A stretch of DNA of 64,000 bases from Flavobacterium phragmitis (GTDB lineage Bacteria > Bacteroidota > Bacteroidia > Flavobacteriales > Flavobacteriaceae): assembly GCF_900112575.1 (NCBI RefSeq), contig NZ_FOMH01000004.1, forward strand, positions 343,066 through 407,065, written 5' to 3'. The notes beneath the pieces were generated by a model. It worked only from the letters and a program-made list of their open reading frames with translations. It was not told where the DNA came from and did not search any database. This document shows positions 38,657 through 46,926 of the stretch, piece after piece. Positions within the stretch are counted from its first letter, which is position 1. Each line of letters begins with the position of its first letter. The position numbers and the translations under genes were made by a program.

Positions 38657-40210
38657 CTAAATTATAATTGAACGTTTTCCATGTGTTTTATCATTAATTG
38701 AGGTTTCCCATGAAACTCCCGATGCTGGTACAGCTCTTTCTCTGCCCCATATTCTAATCGCTTCTATTTTTTCAGGTGCTGTTTTACTAAGAGGTACAAT
38801 ATTTCTGAAACATTTTTCAAAAAGAGTATCATTTACAATATCATCCCCATGAATTACTGCTTGAATAGCAACATCCCTTACAGCTCCTTCTATATCTGAG
38901 CCTGCAAAACCATCTGAAATCTCAACGAGTTGATTTAATTTGCTGTCGGAAGGTTGATTTAACAAGTTTCTTTTTATGTAAAGATTTATAATATCTTTTC
39001 TTTCAGCTTCTCCAGGAAGATCAACAAAGAATAATTCATCAAATCTGCCTCTTCGTAAAAGTTCAGGAGGTAGCTTACTAACGTCATTTGCTGTAGAGAC
39101 AACAAAAACTTTTGCCATGCTTTCTTGTAACCAAAATAAAAATTGTCCCACCATCCTTGTTGATGTTCCTCCGTCATTAGCGCCTGTTGCGCCCGATAAC
39201 CCATTTTCAATTTCATCAATCCACAATACACATGGAGCAGCATTGTCTGCTGATGCCAAAGCTTCTTTTAATCTGTTTTCTGATTGTCCTAGATATTGCC
39301 CTTGTATGGTCGCTAAATCAAGACGATATAAAGGTAAATTCCAATTCGCAGCTATAAATTTTGCAGACAAAGATTTTCCGCAACCGGGAACTCCAACTAA
39401 TAGTACACCTCTTGGCGGTCTCATTTTTCTAATTTTCAAATCTGCAGTCAAGAGTTGTTTCTGATTGTCAAGCCAATGTTGCAAACCAGATAAACCTGCA
39501 ACCGAAAGGGTAGAAGAATCTAATTTTACTTTTTCTAATCCTGAAATATCACTAAATAGTTTATCTTTTGCATTGCTTAATTCTTTAATGTCCTCTTTGG
39601 TTAAAGATCCTTTAGCCATTTGTGTTGCTAATACATTTTCTGCTTCGATTTTTGTCATATTTGCTAAAATACTAGCCGCCATTTTAAAATCGGTATCTTC
39701 CCACTCTAATGGAATTGATCCTTTATAAGGGATAACGCACTCTTTGACAACTTCGAGCATTTCATCCTCGTTAGGTGCATCTAATGTAATTGTCATTCCT
39801 AAACGTTGTAGCTGAGGCCAGATAGTTTTCGTTGTAATTAAACAGATACTTCCTCCTCTTTCAATAGCTTGAATTACACAATCATATAAATGTCTTGAAA
39901 TTAAATTATCATCTTCAATATCACTCACTTCGGTAAAAACAAAAGTCAGATTTTGCCTCTGTGATATATTTTGGACAGCATAATCTAGACCGCCAGCAAC
40001 AGAACGATCATCATTGACACATTTTTTTGATTTTAGATCAATTGTTCCATGAGATAAATTATGAAAATAAATAGGGATATTGATTTCTTCTGCCAATTCT
40101 TGTATAACTTCTAAGACTCTTACTCGTTCTATACTTCTAATTGATATAAAAGGTATTCTAGCCCTGAACATTCGAAGAAGAGATGTCTTAAATTCTGATT
40201 TATTTGCCAT
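38657..40210 (-). CDS. Ycf46-like AAA+ ATPase, last gene of a five-gene operon
   Basis: The 517-residue protein has an N-terminal domain (1-215) resembling the degenerate P-loop half of Ycf46 proteins, with no Walker motif. The AAA+ domain has Walker A GVPGCGKS (273-280), Walker B CVLWIDEIE (327-335), sensor 1 VSTAND (N375), arginine finger RRGRFDE (386-392) and sensor 2 GSDIEGAVRD (437-446). All ATPase residues are present, so it should be an active remodelling ATPase. Its target is unknown, probably one of the co-encoded proteins. The C-terminal tail GKRSIII resembles the tail of the 177-residue partner. It starts 1 base after that gene's stop. Confidence 0.85.
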   Translation of the reverse strand: MANKSEFKTSLLRMFRARIPFISIRSIERVRVLEVIQELAEEINIPIYFHNLSHGTIDLKSKKCVNDDRSVAGGLDYAVQNISQRQNLTFVFTEVSDIEDDNLISRHLYDCVIQAIERGGSICLITTKTIWPQLQRLGMTITLDAPNEDEMLEVVKECVIPYKGSIPLEWEDTDFKMAASILANMTKIEAENVLATQMAKGSLTKEDIKELSNAKDKLFSDISGLEKVKLDSSTLSVAGLSGLQHWLDNQKQLLTADLKIRKMRPPRGVLLVGVPGCGKSLSAKFIAANWNLPLYRLDLATIQGQYLGQSENRLKEALASADNAAPCVLWIDEIENGLSGATGANDGGTSTRMVGQFLFWLQESMAKVFVVSTANDVSKLPPELLRRGRFDELFFVDLPGEAERKDIINLYIKRNLLNQPSDSKLNQLVEISDGFAGSDIEGAVRDVAIQAVIHGDDIVNDTLFEKCFRNIVPLSKTAPEKIEAIRIWGRERAVPASGVSWETSINDKTHGKRSIII

Positions 40211-40211
40211 T

Positions 40212-40745
40212 TTAAAATATTATTTTTCTTCCAGTAGGAGTTGTTGTATTATTGGTACTTGATTGTTTCTCTGAGTTTATCTCATTTTCATTAGATTTTA
40301 CATTAAGCTGAAAAGAATTTAATAAAATCAATATTTTTTCATTTCTTGCTGTGTTTTTTGAATTGTTCTTTTTTAATGAAGTCCTTATTTCAGTTATAAA
40401 ATCTTCCAAATCCTTTTGAAGTGTTTTTTTTAAAGCATCTGGAAAAGATTTGATTTTTACAAAATCACTGAGAGCATTAAGGTTTTGTTTTCCGTTTCTT
40501 AGAGCAATTTCAAAATCATCTTCCGTTTTTAGATTTTGTAATTCAAAATATCTCTGAAATTTATCCAGCCAGTTTTGCTTCCTTTTTTTATAAACTTCTT
40601 CTGTTTTTGTATAGAAACGATTAGCTGTTCCAGAATCGATAATAAAAGTTCCAAGATTCATATTATCAAGAACAGAATTATTTCCATCCCCAAATTGATG
40701 TAAGAGAGTCACCCATTCAGAGTAAGTTGTAGGGGGCTTTGTCAT
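40212..40745 (-). CDS. Unknown protein, fourth gene of the AAA+ operon
   Basis: I do not recognise this 177-residue protein. It has a short N-terminal segment (TYSEWVTLLHQFGDGNNSVL), then a charged, probably helical or coiled-coil region at about 40-145 rich in Lys and Glu. A Ser/Thr/Asn linker (about 147-171) leads to the tail GRKIIF. No signal peptide or membrane segment is present. It overlaps the 63-residue gene by 4 bases (ATGA) and abuts the ATPase gene, implying coupled translation. It could be an adaptor or substrate of the ATPase; that is inference. Confidence 0.75.
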   Translation of the reverse strand: MTKPPTTYSEWVTLLHQFGDGNNSVLDNMNLGTFIIDSGTANRFYTKTEEVYKKRKQNWLDKFQRYFELQNLKTEDDFEIALRNGKQNLNALSDFVKIKSFPDALKKTLQKDLEDFITEIRTSLKKNNSKNTARNEKILILLNSFQLNVKSNENEINSEKQSSTNNTTTPTGRKIIF

Positions 40746-40933
40746 TGATTTTTAATTCTTGGATTTATAAATTGAGCTTGGGGAATAATATCCCAATCTG
40801 GAAATTTTGCATTTTGTAATTCTGCCTCCGTTCTTCCTTGAAAAAGATTTGGTAGTATTTTGATGTCCTTTTTTTCTTCATTAAGAATCTCATCAGAATC
40901 TTCTAAATTATTGTTTAAAAGTATTTTGCTCAT
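40742..40933 (-). CDS. Unknown 63-residue protein, third gene of the AAA+ operon
   Basis: This small soluble protein is acidic at the N terminus (NNLEDSDEILNEEKKD) and has a more conserved-looking C terminus (FPDWDIIPQAQFINPRIKNQ). I do not recognise it. The evidence that it is a real gene is its tight packing: 20 bases after the 566-residue gene, and a 4-base ATGA overlap with the next gene. Confidence 0.7.
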   Translation of the reverse strand: MSKILLNNNLEDSDEILNEEKKDIKILPNLFQGRTEAELQNAKFPDWDIIPQAQFINPRIKNQ

Positions 40934-40953
40934 GATTAATTGTTTTTTTGATA

Positions 40954-42654
40954 TTAAATAATATTTCGGACTGTTTCTTTCGATACGCTTGAAAAATCTT
41001 CTGGAGTAATTGATGATATAAGATTTCTAACTTCTTCAGCTTTATTATCTTCAAAAAGATGTTCTATTCTATAATCTACGGTTTCAGCTATACATCCTCG
41101 TAAAACTTCTTTTCCTTTTTGTTTGCGTTCTGTTATATTCTCGATAATTTTATTTTTGGCCTTTTTGTGGGTGTTAAGTGAATTCCAAATAATAACGATG
41201 CCCATTCCTAAACCTAAAGCTCCAACTATGGGATTGATTGTAAATAGCCAAAAACCAAGAAAACAAATTAATGTACCAATAATTAGTAAGCCATAAGGAA
41301 ATGAAAGTTTGCTTAATTCTGTTTCTAGAACTTGATCATAAAAAATTTCTTGTTCTTTTAATAGTTCATTTTCATCACTTCCATCTTTGGTAGGAACTTT
41401 AAAGTTGTCAATAGATAATTCTACGAGTTTGGGAACATTATTTCTGCATTGAGCAGTAAAAGTATCATATGCTTCTAATATCCAGGTTTGACCTATTGAA
41501 ACAGCCAGTGCCTGCGTAACTCTTGTTGCACCTGATAATTCTGGATTGAATGAAGCATTAGTAAGTAGTTGTAAAAAATCAATTTGCTCATTAAAAATAT
41601 GCCTTTCAGCATCCATAATGGCTTGAGCAGCATTTTTGTCTCCATCCATTTGAATAATAAGCTGATTGAATCTAACTTGTTCTTGTAATGGTAATTCTTC
41701 ATCGTCAAAATTGGTAACTAGTAAAGATAGAATTTCATCTAATTGTACTTTTATCCCTTTTGAAAAGTCAGCAGATGAAGAAATAATATTTTTAAAATGT
41801 GTATTTATAACATCATGCGTTTTTGCTTCTTTTAAAGATTTTTCTAATAAATTCCAATTGGTAGTGTATTTTTCAAGCAATGGATATTTTCCTTCAGATA
41901 AAGGGCCAATCGCTACAAAAAAATTAACCCATTGTTTTTTTTGTTCATTTATAAATGTATCTCCTTGGGTTAGCTGATCCAACCAGTTTTTAACATTTAC
42001 CATCATTAAATTTCTTGATGCTGGAGGGAATACTCCTGTTGTAACTGCTTCAAGAATTATAATGAATTCTCTATCAAGATTATGAGGATTTTGGTGCATA
42101 AAATAACGTTCAAGCCATTTTAAGCATGCTTCATTTCTTGTTAATCGACGCATTACCATCATAAAGAAAAGAGTAGTTTTGTAGTCATCTCTTTTTAGAG
42201 CTTCATTTAAGGCTTTTTCTGTTTTACTTTTGTCATTTCTTATCCATGAAGTTAAAGAAACTAAAGCAGGAGCTAACCAATAACCAGGAGCTTTTATCAT
42301 AACTTCTTCAGTAGTAAATCTTAAAGTATCATCACTTATTACTCCTGTATCTACCCCTTGAAGAATGCCTGTTGCCATTCTTCGTACTTCAGCATAATAA
42401 CCAAATTTAATTTGTAAATCCTGCTTTAAATTTCCTTGTCTTGTTTCGGCAAGTTGTAACGCTTTATGCTTTAAATCTGCTTCAACAAAATCAGAAAATG
42501 AATCGGCAAGTTTAACCAATTCGCTTTCCATTTGATCTTGTTTAAAATTTAAAGAACCTAATTCGGAATGAACTCCTGACATGTCTTTGCTAATAGATCT
42601 TAAAGCATTATTTATTATTGATAGATCTGCATATGAAATTACTTGTTGTGACAT
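40954..42654 (-). CDS. Unknown 566-residue helical protein with two C-terminal membrane segments, AAA+ operon
   Basis: It has an N-terminal coiled-coil-like segment (about 10-60), a long helical region that looks like a repeat solenoid (about 75-450), and two adjacent hydrophobic stretches at about 454-472 (YGLLIIGTLICFLGFWLF) and 475-491 (PIVGALGLGMGIVIIW). A cytoplasmic charged tail ends TVRNII. There is no signal peptide, so most of the protein should face the cytoplasm, anchored by the hairpin. I do not recognise a family. It may be the membrane scaffold on which the ATPase works. It is 25 bases from the gene upstream. Confidence 0.75.
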   Translation of the reverse strand: MSQQVISYADLSIINNALRSISKDMSGVHSELGSLNFKQDQMESELVKLADSFSDFVEADLKHKALQLAETRQGNLKQDLQIKFGYYAEVRRMATGILQGVDTGVISDDTLRFTTEEVMIKAPGYWLAPALVSLTSWIRNDKSKTEKALNEALKRDDYKTTLFFMMVMRRLTRNEACLKWLERYFMHQNPHNLDREFIIILEAVTTGVFPPASRNLMMVNVKNWLDQLTQGDTFINEQKKQWVNFFVAIGPLSEGKYPLLEKYTTNWNLLEKSLKEAKTHDVINTHFKNIISSSADFSKGIKVQLDEILSLLVTNFDDEELPLQEQVRFNQLIIQMDGDKNAAQAIMDAERHIFNEQIDFLQLLTNASFNPELSGATRVTQALAVSIGQTWILEAYDTFTAQCRNNVPKLVELSIDNFKVPTKDGSDENELLKEQEIFYDQVLETELSKLSFPYGLLIIGTLICFLGFWLFTINPIVGALGLGMGIVIIWNSLNTHKKAKNKIIENITERKQKGKEVLRGCIAETVDYRIEHLFEDNKAEEVRNLISSITPEDFSSVSKETVRNII

Positions 42655-42679
42655 AATTATCTAGTTTGGTTAGTATTTT

Positions 42680-43129
42680 TTATAATTTAGAGGCAGTTCC
42701 ATCTTCACGTATTAGAATGATTTTATCATCATAGATTTCTACCATCGCGTAAGCATTATGTTTGGCTACGGAACGTGCTTTCTCAAATTGAGCCTCCATT
42801 GTTTCAGTTTCTTTATAATGTTTTATGATTTGACTTCCGCTTAGGTCTAATGTGTGTACTTCATAAGGATATCCTAAAAAACATTTCGAAATAATACCTA
42901 ATGGTAAATTGGCTAATTCAGCTGTGCCAAATTCTTCTTGAATTGATTTTATAAGCTCATTCATCCCTTTTGTATCGGATAATGTTTTAGCATCGAGGTT
43001 AGTGATTAAATCTAAATATTTTTTTGATCTTTTTTTTAAAACATCTCTGTCGCTAACAAAACCCGAAGTTGGAGTTTTTAGGGATATACTAACATCCAAG
43101 TTATCGGATTGGGTAAGTATTTTTCTCAT
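42680..43129 (-). CDS. Unknown 149-residue protein, first gene of the AAA+ operon
   Basis: I do not recognise this soluble, mixed alpha/beta protein. Visible parts are an N-terminal Thr/Ser-rich strand region (LDVSISLKTPTSGFVSDRD), a helical middle (RSKKYLDLITNLDAKTL, TKGMNELIKSIQEEF) and a C-terminal strand pair MVEIYDDKIILIREDG. It heads the operon, about 25 bases after the predicted transcription start. There is no catalytic signature that I can name. Confidence 0.75.
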   Translation of the reverse strand: MRKILTQSDNLDVSISLKTPTSGFVSDRDVLKKRSKKYLDLITNLDAKTLSDTKGMNELIKSIQEEFGTAELANLPLGIISKCFLGYPYEVHTLDLSGSQIIKHYKETETMEAQFEKARSVAKHNAYAMVEIYDDKIILIREDGTASKL

Positions 43130-43161
43130 ATTCGTTCAATTATTGTTCGTTTTCTTATTTT

Positions 43162-43169
43162 CAAATGTA
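43162..43169 (-). promoter_or_regulatory. AAA+ operon -7 box (TACATTTG on the minus strand)
   Basis: The plus-strand CAAATGTA reads TACATTTG on the minus strand, identical to the -7 boxes of rpsU and the tRNA-tuf operon. No TTG is found 17-23 bases further upstream, so promoter strength is uncertain. Confidence 0.5.
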
Positions 43170-43251
43170 AAGACTCAAAAAAGTTATATTTTATGGAAAA
43201 CCGTAATTATGTTTTTTAGTTATAAGCTGTTATGAAAACGAGTTTGCGTAA

Positions 43252-43338
43252 GGGATAGAAACGGCATCCTTTTATGGCGGGGTTCGCCATAAAAGATAGA
43301 GTGGATAGCCCGACCCGCCTTTTTCGGTGGGATACGCC
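43252..43338 (+). ncRNA. Structured RNA-like element, possibly Flavo-1 type
   Basis: GGG (43252-43254) can pair with CCC (43309-43311), enclosing the perfect 10-bp stem TTTTATGGCG/CGCCATAAAA with a 5-base loop. A second stem, CCCGCC/GGTGGG, lies at 43314-43331. Conserved-looking unpaired words include GATAGAAACGGCATCC and GATAGAGTGGATAG. The element is far more GC-rich than its surroundings. I recall similar sequences in many Flavobacterium genomes and a motif called Flavo-1, but cannot check. It lies between the divergent AAA+ operon and the permease gene. Confidence 0.6.
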
Positions 43339-43439
43339 CAAAAAATTTTTAGTAATCTGAAATCTATCCTGAAACTTCGGGACTAAAATCTAAACTGTTG
43401 AAAAAAAGTATATCTTTAACCAACCCTAAACCAATAACA

Positions 43440-44849
43440 ATGCAAGAAAACGACCAAGAAAATTTTAAAAGAGAACTCGGATTATTAGACGGAACCATGC
43501 TTGTAGTAGGTTCTATGATTGGATCTGGGATCTTTATTGTAAGTGCCGATATTGCCAGACAAGTAGGTTCGGCAGGATGGCTGACACTTATTTGGCTTAT
43601 ATCTGGATTAATCACAATCATCGCCGCAGTGAGTTACGGCGAATTGAGCGCTATGTTTCCAAAAGCAGGCGGACAGTATGTTTATTTAAAAGAAGCATAT
43701 AACAAACTTATTGCTTTTTTGTACGGATGGAGTTTTTTTGCTGTAATCCAGACTGGAACAATTGCAGCCGTTGGAGTGGCTTTTTCAAAGTTTGCAGCCT
43801 ATCTGTATGAACCTTTTAGTGATGAAAATATATTGTATGAATTGGGTTCTTTTAAACTCAATGCAGCACAGTTAGTCTCTATTTTTACTATTATTTTATT
43901 GAGTTATATTAATAGTCGCGGCGTAAAGGATGGTAAAATTCTACAGACGGTTTTAACAATCATTAAAATTTTGTCTTTGCTTGGACTAGTAGTTTTTGGA
44001 TTAACGCTTGGTGCGAAAGCTTCTATTTGGGATGCCAACTGGGCAGACGGATGGAGTACACGTACATTTGATAAGGACAGTGGTTCGTGGTTGCCAATTG
44101 GAGGAACGGCATTGATTTCTGGGATTTCGGCCGCGATGGTTGGCTCTTTGTTCTCAAGTGATGCTTGGAACGGTGTTACTTTTATTGCTGGTGAAATTAA
44201 AAATCCAAAACGTAATGTTGGCTTGAGTTTATTTCTAGGAACTTTTATTGTAACCATAATTTATGTTTTAACGAACATTATGTATTTGGCAGTTGTTCCT
44301 TTTGATGAAATAGCGACAGCAAAATCGGATCGTATTGCTGTTGTCGCGGCGCAATATATTTTTGGAAATATTGGAACACTGATTATCGCCATAATGATTA
44401 TGATTTCGACTTTTGCCTGCAATAACGGGTTAATTATGGCGGGAGCAAGAGTTTATTATACAATGGCAAAAGATGGATTGTTTTTCAAGAAAGCGGCTGT
44501 TCTAAACAAGTCAAGTGTTCCTGCTTGGGCACTTTGGGCACAATGTATCTGGGCTTCGGCTTTGTGTCTTACAGGAAAATACGGAGATTTACTAGACTTT
44601 GTAATTATCATCGTTCTGATTTTCTACATTTTGACGATTTACGGAATCTTTATTTTGCGTAAAAGAATGCCAGATGTTGAAAGACCTTATAGAGCTTTTG
44701 GATATCCGTTTTTACCAATGCTTTACATCATTACAGCGACAGCAATTTGTATTTCTTTATTAATCACAAAATTCTCAACCTGCGGATGGGGAGTTTTGAT
44801 TATGCTGACTGGTATTCCGGTTTATTATCTAACAAAACCTAAAGAATAA
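43440..44849 (+). CDS. APC-superfamily amino acid permease
   Basis: The 469-residue inner-membrane transporter has about 12 hydrophobic segments. The LAT/APC signature is clear in segment 1 (VVGSMIGSGIFIVSADIA), with the GSGIF substrate loop, followed by YGELSAMFPKAGGQYVYLKE. It probably exchanges or imports neutral amino acids. The substrate cannot be told from sequence. The start at the ATG at 43440 fits the family better than the TTG at 43398. The structured RNA-like element ends about 100 bases upstream. Confidence 0.9.
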   Translation: MQENDQENFKRELGLLDGTMLVVGSMIGSGIFIVSADIARQVGSAGWLTLIWLISGLITIIAAVSYGELSAMFPKAGGQYVYLKEAYNKLIAFLYGWSFFAVIQTGTIAAVGVAFSKFAAYLYEPFSDENILYELGSFKLNAAQLVSIFTIILLSYINSRGVKDGKILQTVLTIIKILSLLGLVVFGLTLGAKASIWDANWADGWSTRTFDKDSGSWLPIGGTALISGISAAMVGSLFSSDAWNGVTFIAGEIKNPKRNVGLSLFLGTFIVTIIYVLTNIMYLAVVPFDEIATAKSDRIAVVAAQYIFGNIGTLIIAIMIMISTFACNNGLIMAGARVYYTMAKDGLFFKKAAVLNKSSVPAWALWAQCIWASALCLTGKYGDLLDFVIIIVLIFYILTIYGIFILRKRMPDVERPYRAFGYPFLPMLYIITATAICISLLITKFSTCGWGVLIMLTGIPVYYLTKPKE

Positions 44850-44895
44850 TTTGTTTCAAGTTTCAGGTTGAAAATGAAGAAATTTATAAATAATT

Positions 44896-44930
44896 AAAGC
44901 GCCTTGATAATTTCAAGGTGTTTTTTTTTG
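44896..44930 (+). terminator. Terminator after the permease gene
   Basis: GCGCCTTGA and TTCAAGGTGT form a stem with loop TAAT, followed by ten T. Confidence 0.85.
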
Positions 44931-45099
44931 AAACAAATTCTAACTAAAATTAATGAAAATATTCTAGGGAAAATTAGCAAGATGCTGAATTTAAAAAGCC
45001 TTAAAAACAAGGGATTAGAGCTTTTGTGGATTTCAATAATATGTTATATATCGTAAATTGAATTTTGTTTGGTGAAACTTCGCTAATACAATTGGTGTG

Positions 45100-45501
45100 T
45101 TATAAGCTTAAATCATTATTGATTCTTTCTTCGGTAGGTCTTAGAAAAATAAGATAAATAATAATTAGAATTCCAAATAGTATAAATTCTGGTTTTAAGA
45201 ATAATATTAAAAATGCTGCACCTTCTAGAACTGCCCAGCGCATAATGGAAGCCGATTGATAAATAGGCATTTTTTCTTCTAATTTCAATTTAGGATCAAT
45301 TTGTTTTAACTGAGATTTAAATAAAAATGTACTTGAGATATAGGCTAATACTGGTATTAATAGATAAATAGCTGACGATGAATCTATATTTGGGATTTCT
45401 AATGTTTTCAAAGAAAAATCTATTAGAAAGAAATAAGCAGCCAAAGTTCCTGCGCAAATGGCAAGATGGATAATCTGTAGGGTTTTGATTTTTTCATTCA
45501 T
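45100..45501 (-). CDS. Small four-span membrane protein, unknown function
   Basis: The 133-residue protein has four predicted membrane segments: IIHLAICAGTLAAYFFLI, AIYLLIPVLAYISSTFLF, AVLEGAAFLILFL and FILFGILIIIYLIFL. Short polar loops and a charged C terminus (RPTEERINNDL) surround them. This pattern occurs in many uncharacterised Bacteroidota membrane proteins. No motif points to a function, and it stands alone. Confidence 0.7.
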   Translation of the reverse strand: MNEKIKTLQIIHLAICAGTLAAYFFLIDFSLKTLEIPNIDSSSAIYLLIPVLAYISSTFLFKSQLKQIDPKLKLEEKMPIYQSASIMRWAVLEGAAFLILFLKPEFILFGILIIIYLIFLRPTEERINNDLSL

Positions 45502-45583
45502 GATTTTTGGTTTTTTTGGGGATAATGAAGATCAGACTTATACAAATATAAAGGATTGTATTTGTACTGCTTACTTTTAAAAG

Positions 45584-45612
45584 CAAAAAAAACACTGCGG
45601 TTAAGCAGTGTT
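45584..45612 (-). terminator. Terminator of the DUF1810 gene
   Basis: AACACTGC and GCAGTGTT form an 8-bp stem with a 6-base loop. On the minus strand it is followed by TTTTTTTG. Confidence 0.8.
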
Positions 45613-45640
45613 AGAATGTAAAAATCGATGAGACTGTAAT

Positions 45641-46102
45641 TTATACAACAGCAGGCTCAAGAGATGATTCTATAGTTGAATTAATAATTGATAGGGTAAG
45701 CGGATCTAATTCTCCAGAGAAAAAAGCTTCCAAAACCTCTTGGAAGATTGGATTTGCATTTTCTACCAAAGAAAATAAAGTCATGCAGGAACGCAATTTG
45801 CGCGCATCTAAGTCACCAAAAATTCCATCAGCCGATTTCATTTTAAAGGTTAACAATAGTTCTGAAATTTCAATTAAATGTTTTCCTAAAATTGGATGTT
45901 CCAAATAATCTGAAGCTTCTTTTAGGTCGTTAATGGCATAAAGATTTGCTGTATCACTTTTTCCTAAACCTTTAATTTGAGGAAAAATAAACCACATCCA
46001 ATGCGTCTCTTTTTTCCCTTTTCCGATTTCAGAAAGAGCAGTAAGATAAAGTTTGTTCTGCGCATCTAAGAAGCGCGCTAAATCGTTGTTTGAATAAGCC
46101 AT
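45641..46102 (-). CDS. DUF1810 family protein
   Basis: The 153-residue protein carries the family signature: LARFLDAQNKLYLTALSEI, then HWMWFIFPQIKGLGKSDTA, and ARKLRSCMTLFSLV near the C-terminal part. The fold is helical and its function is unknown; related domains are tied to the calpastatin-like and ADP-ribose-linked YfhM/NADAR neighbourhoods in other bacteria, which is only suggestive. A minus-strand TATTTTTG at 46138-46131 could be its -7 box. Confidence 0.85.
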   Translation of the reverse strand: MAYSNNDLARFLDAQNKLYLTALSEIGKGKKETHWMWFIFPQIKGLGKSDTANLYAINDLKEASDYLEHPILGKHLIEISELLLTFKMKSADGIFGDLDARKLRSCMTLFSLVENANPIFQEVLEAFFSGELDPLTLSIINSTIESSLEPAVV

Positions 46103-46259
46103 TACGGTATTATATTTTTTTAAAAGTTTGCAAAAATAGTAAAAAAGGAAGGTTCAGCCTAATAAAACGTTCATACAATCAGTATTTTAACTTTTTTCGA
46201 CAGAATTTTCCTCGTCGCGATTGAGCTAATAAATCAGCTAGTTTTTAGTTCCTAATGAC

Positions 46260-46886
46260 TTACGCATTACGTTGCGTTTGTCTAAAAGTTAAATTAATTC
46301 TAGGTAAAACTTTGCGTGCCGTTTTGGGCACATGATGCTGCCAAAAACTATTCGTAGTGCCTGCCATTAGTAGGAAAGAACCGTGATGAAGCGGAATTTC
46401 AATCTGAGGAATTTCCTTATTGAATTTATGGCGCAATTTAAATATTCTCGTTTCACCAAAAGTTACCGAAGCTATAATCGGATCTTTTCCAGAATTGTCT
46501 TCCCGGTCGCTGTGCCAGCCAACGCCGTCTTTTCCGTTTCGATATAAATTTAACAGTAGACTGTTAAAATCAAGCTGTGTTTCTTTCTCTACACGACTTC
46601 TTATTTTTAATAATTCATACGTCCAGTCTGGGCCTTTGGGATCTGCGCCTACATTGTCTTTATCTTCATACCAGGCAATCATTCTGGGAACGGTATAAGT
46701 TTTATCATAAACTTCCATTTCGTATTCTCGCCATTTAGTTTTACGCAATATTCTTTCATAAAAAGAATCCGATTCTTCTTTACTGAAAAAATTATCAATC
46801 AGAATCAGTTCGCAGTCTGGGAGATCAAATATTTTTTTACCTGCTTGTCCAGTTGTAAATAATTCGGTGTCGCTAAATAGTGTCAT
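46260..46886 (-). CDS. AlkB-like 2-oxoglutarate/Fe(II)-dependent dioxygenase
   Basis: The 208-residue enzyme has the iron triad His-x-Asp in GVGWHSDREDN and the distal His in FWQHHVPKTARK, plus the 2-oxoglutarate Arg pair in RINLTFRQ. The substrate-lid pattern resembles ALKBH2/3-like bacterial AlkB proteins (PRMIAWYED, LLLNLYRNGKDG). It would reverse N-alkyl damage in DNA or RNA. It is on the same strand as, and next to, the DnaQ-GIY-YIG, DnaE2 and DinB genes, so this is a DNA-repair neighbourhood. Confidence 0.9.
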   Translation of the reverse strand: MTLFSDTELFTTGQAGKKIFDLPDCELILIDNFFSKEESDSFYERILRKTKWREYEMEVYDKTYTVPRMIAWYEDKDNVGADPKGPDWTYELLKIRSRVEKETQLDFNSLLLNLYRNGKDGVGWHSDREDNSGKDPIIASVTFGETRIFKLRHKFNKEIPQIEIPLHHGSFLLMAGTTNSFWQHHVPKTARKVLPRINLTFRQTQRNA

Positions 46887-46926
46887 AATTTTAATTGTTA
46901 TAGCTCTATTTCTCTCTAATCTGATT

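Noticed and set aside
38657..43129. The five-gene AAA+ operon as a known defence or type VI/contractile injection system
   Set aside because: No sheath, baseplate, nuclease, toxin or reverse-transcriptase domain is visible; the ATPase is of Ycf46 type rather than ClpV or McrB type.
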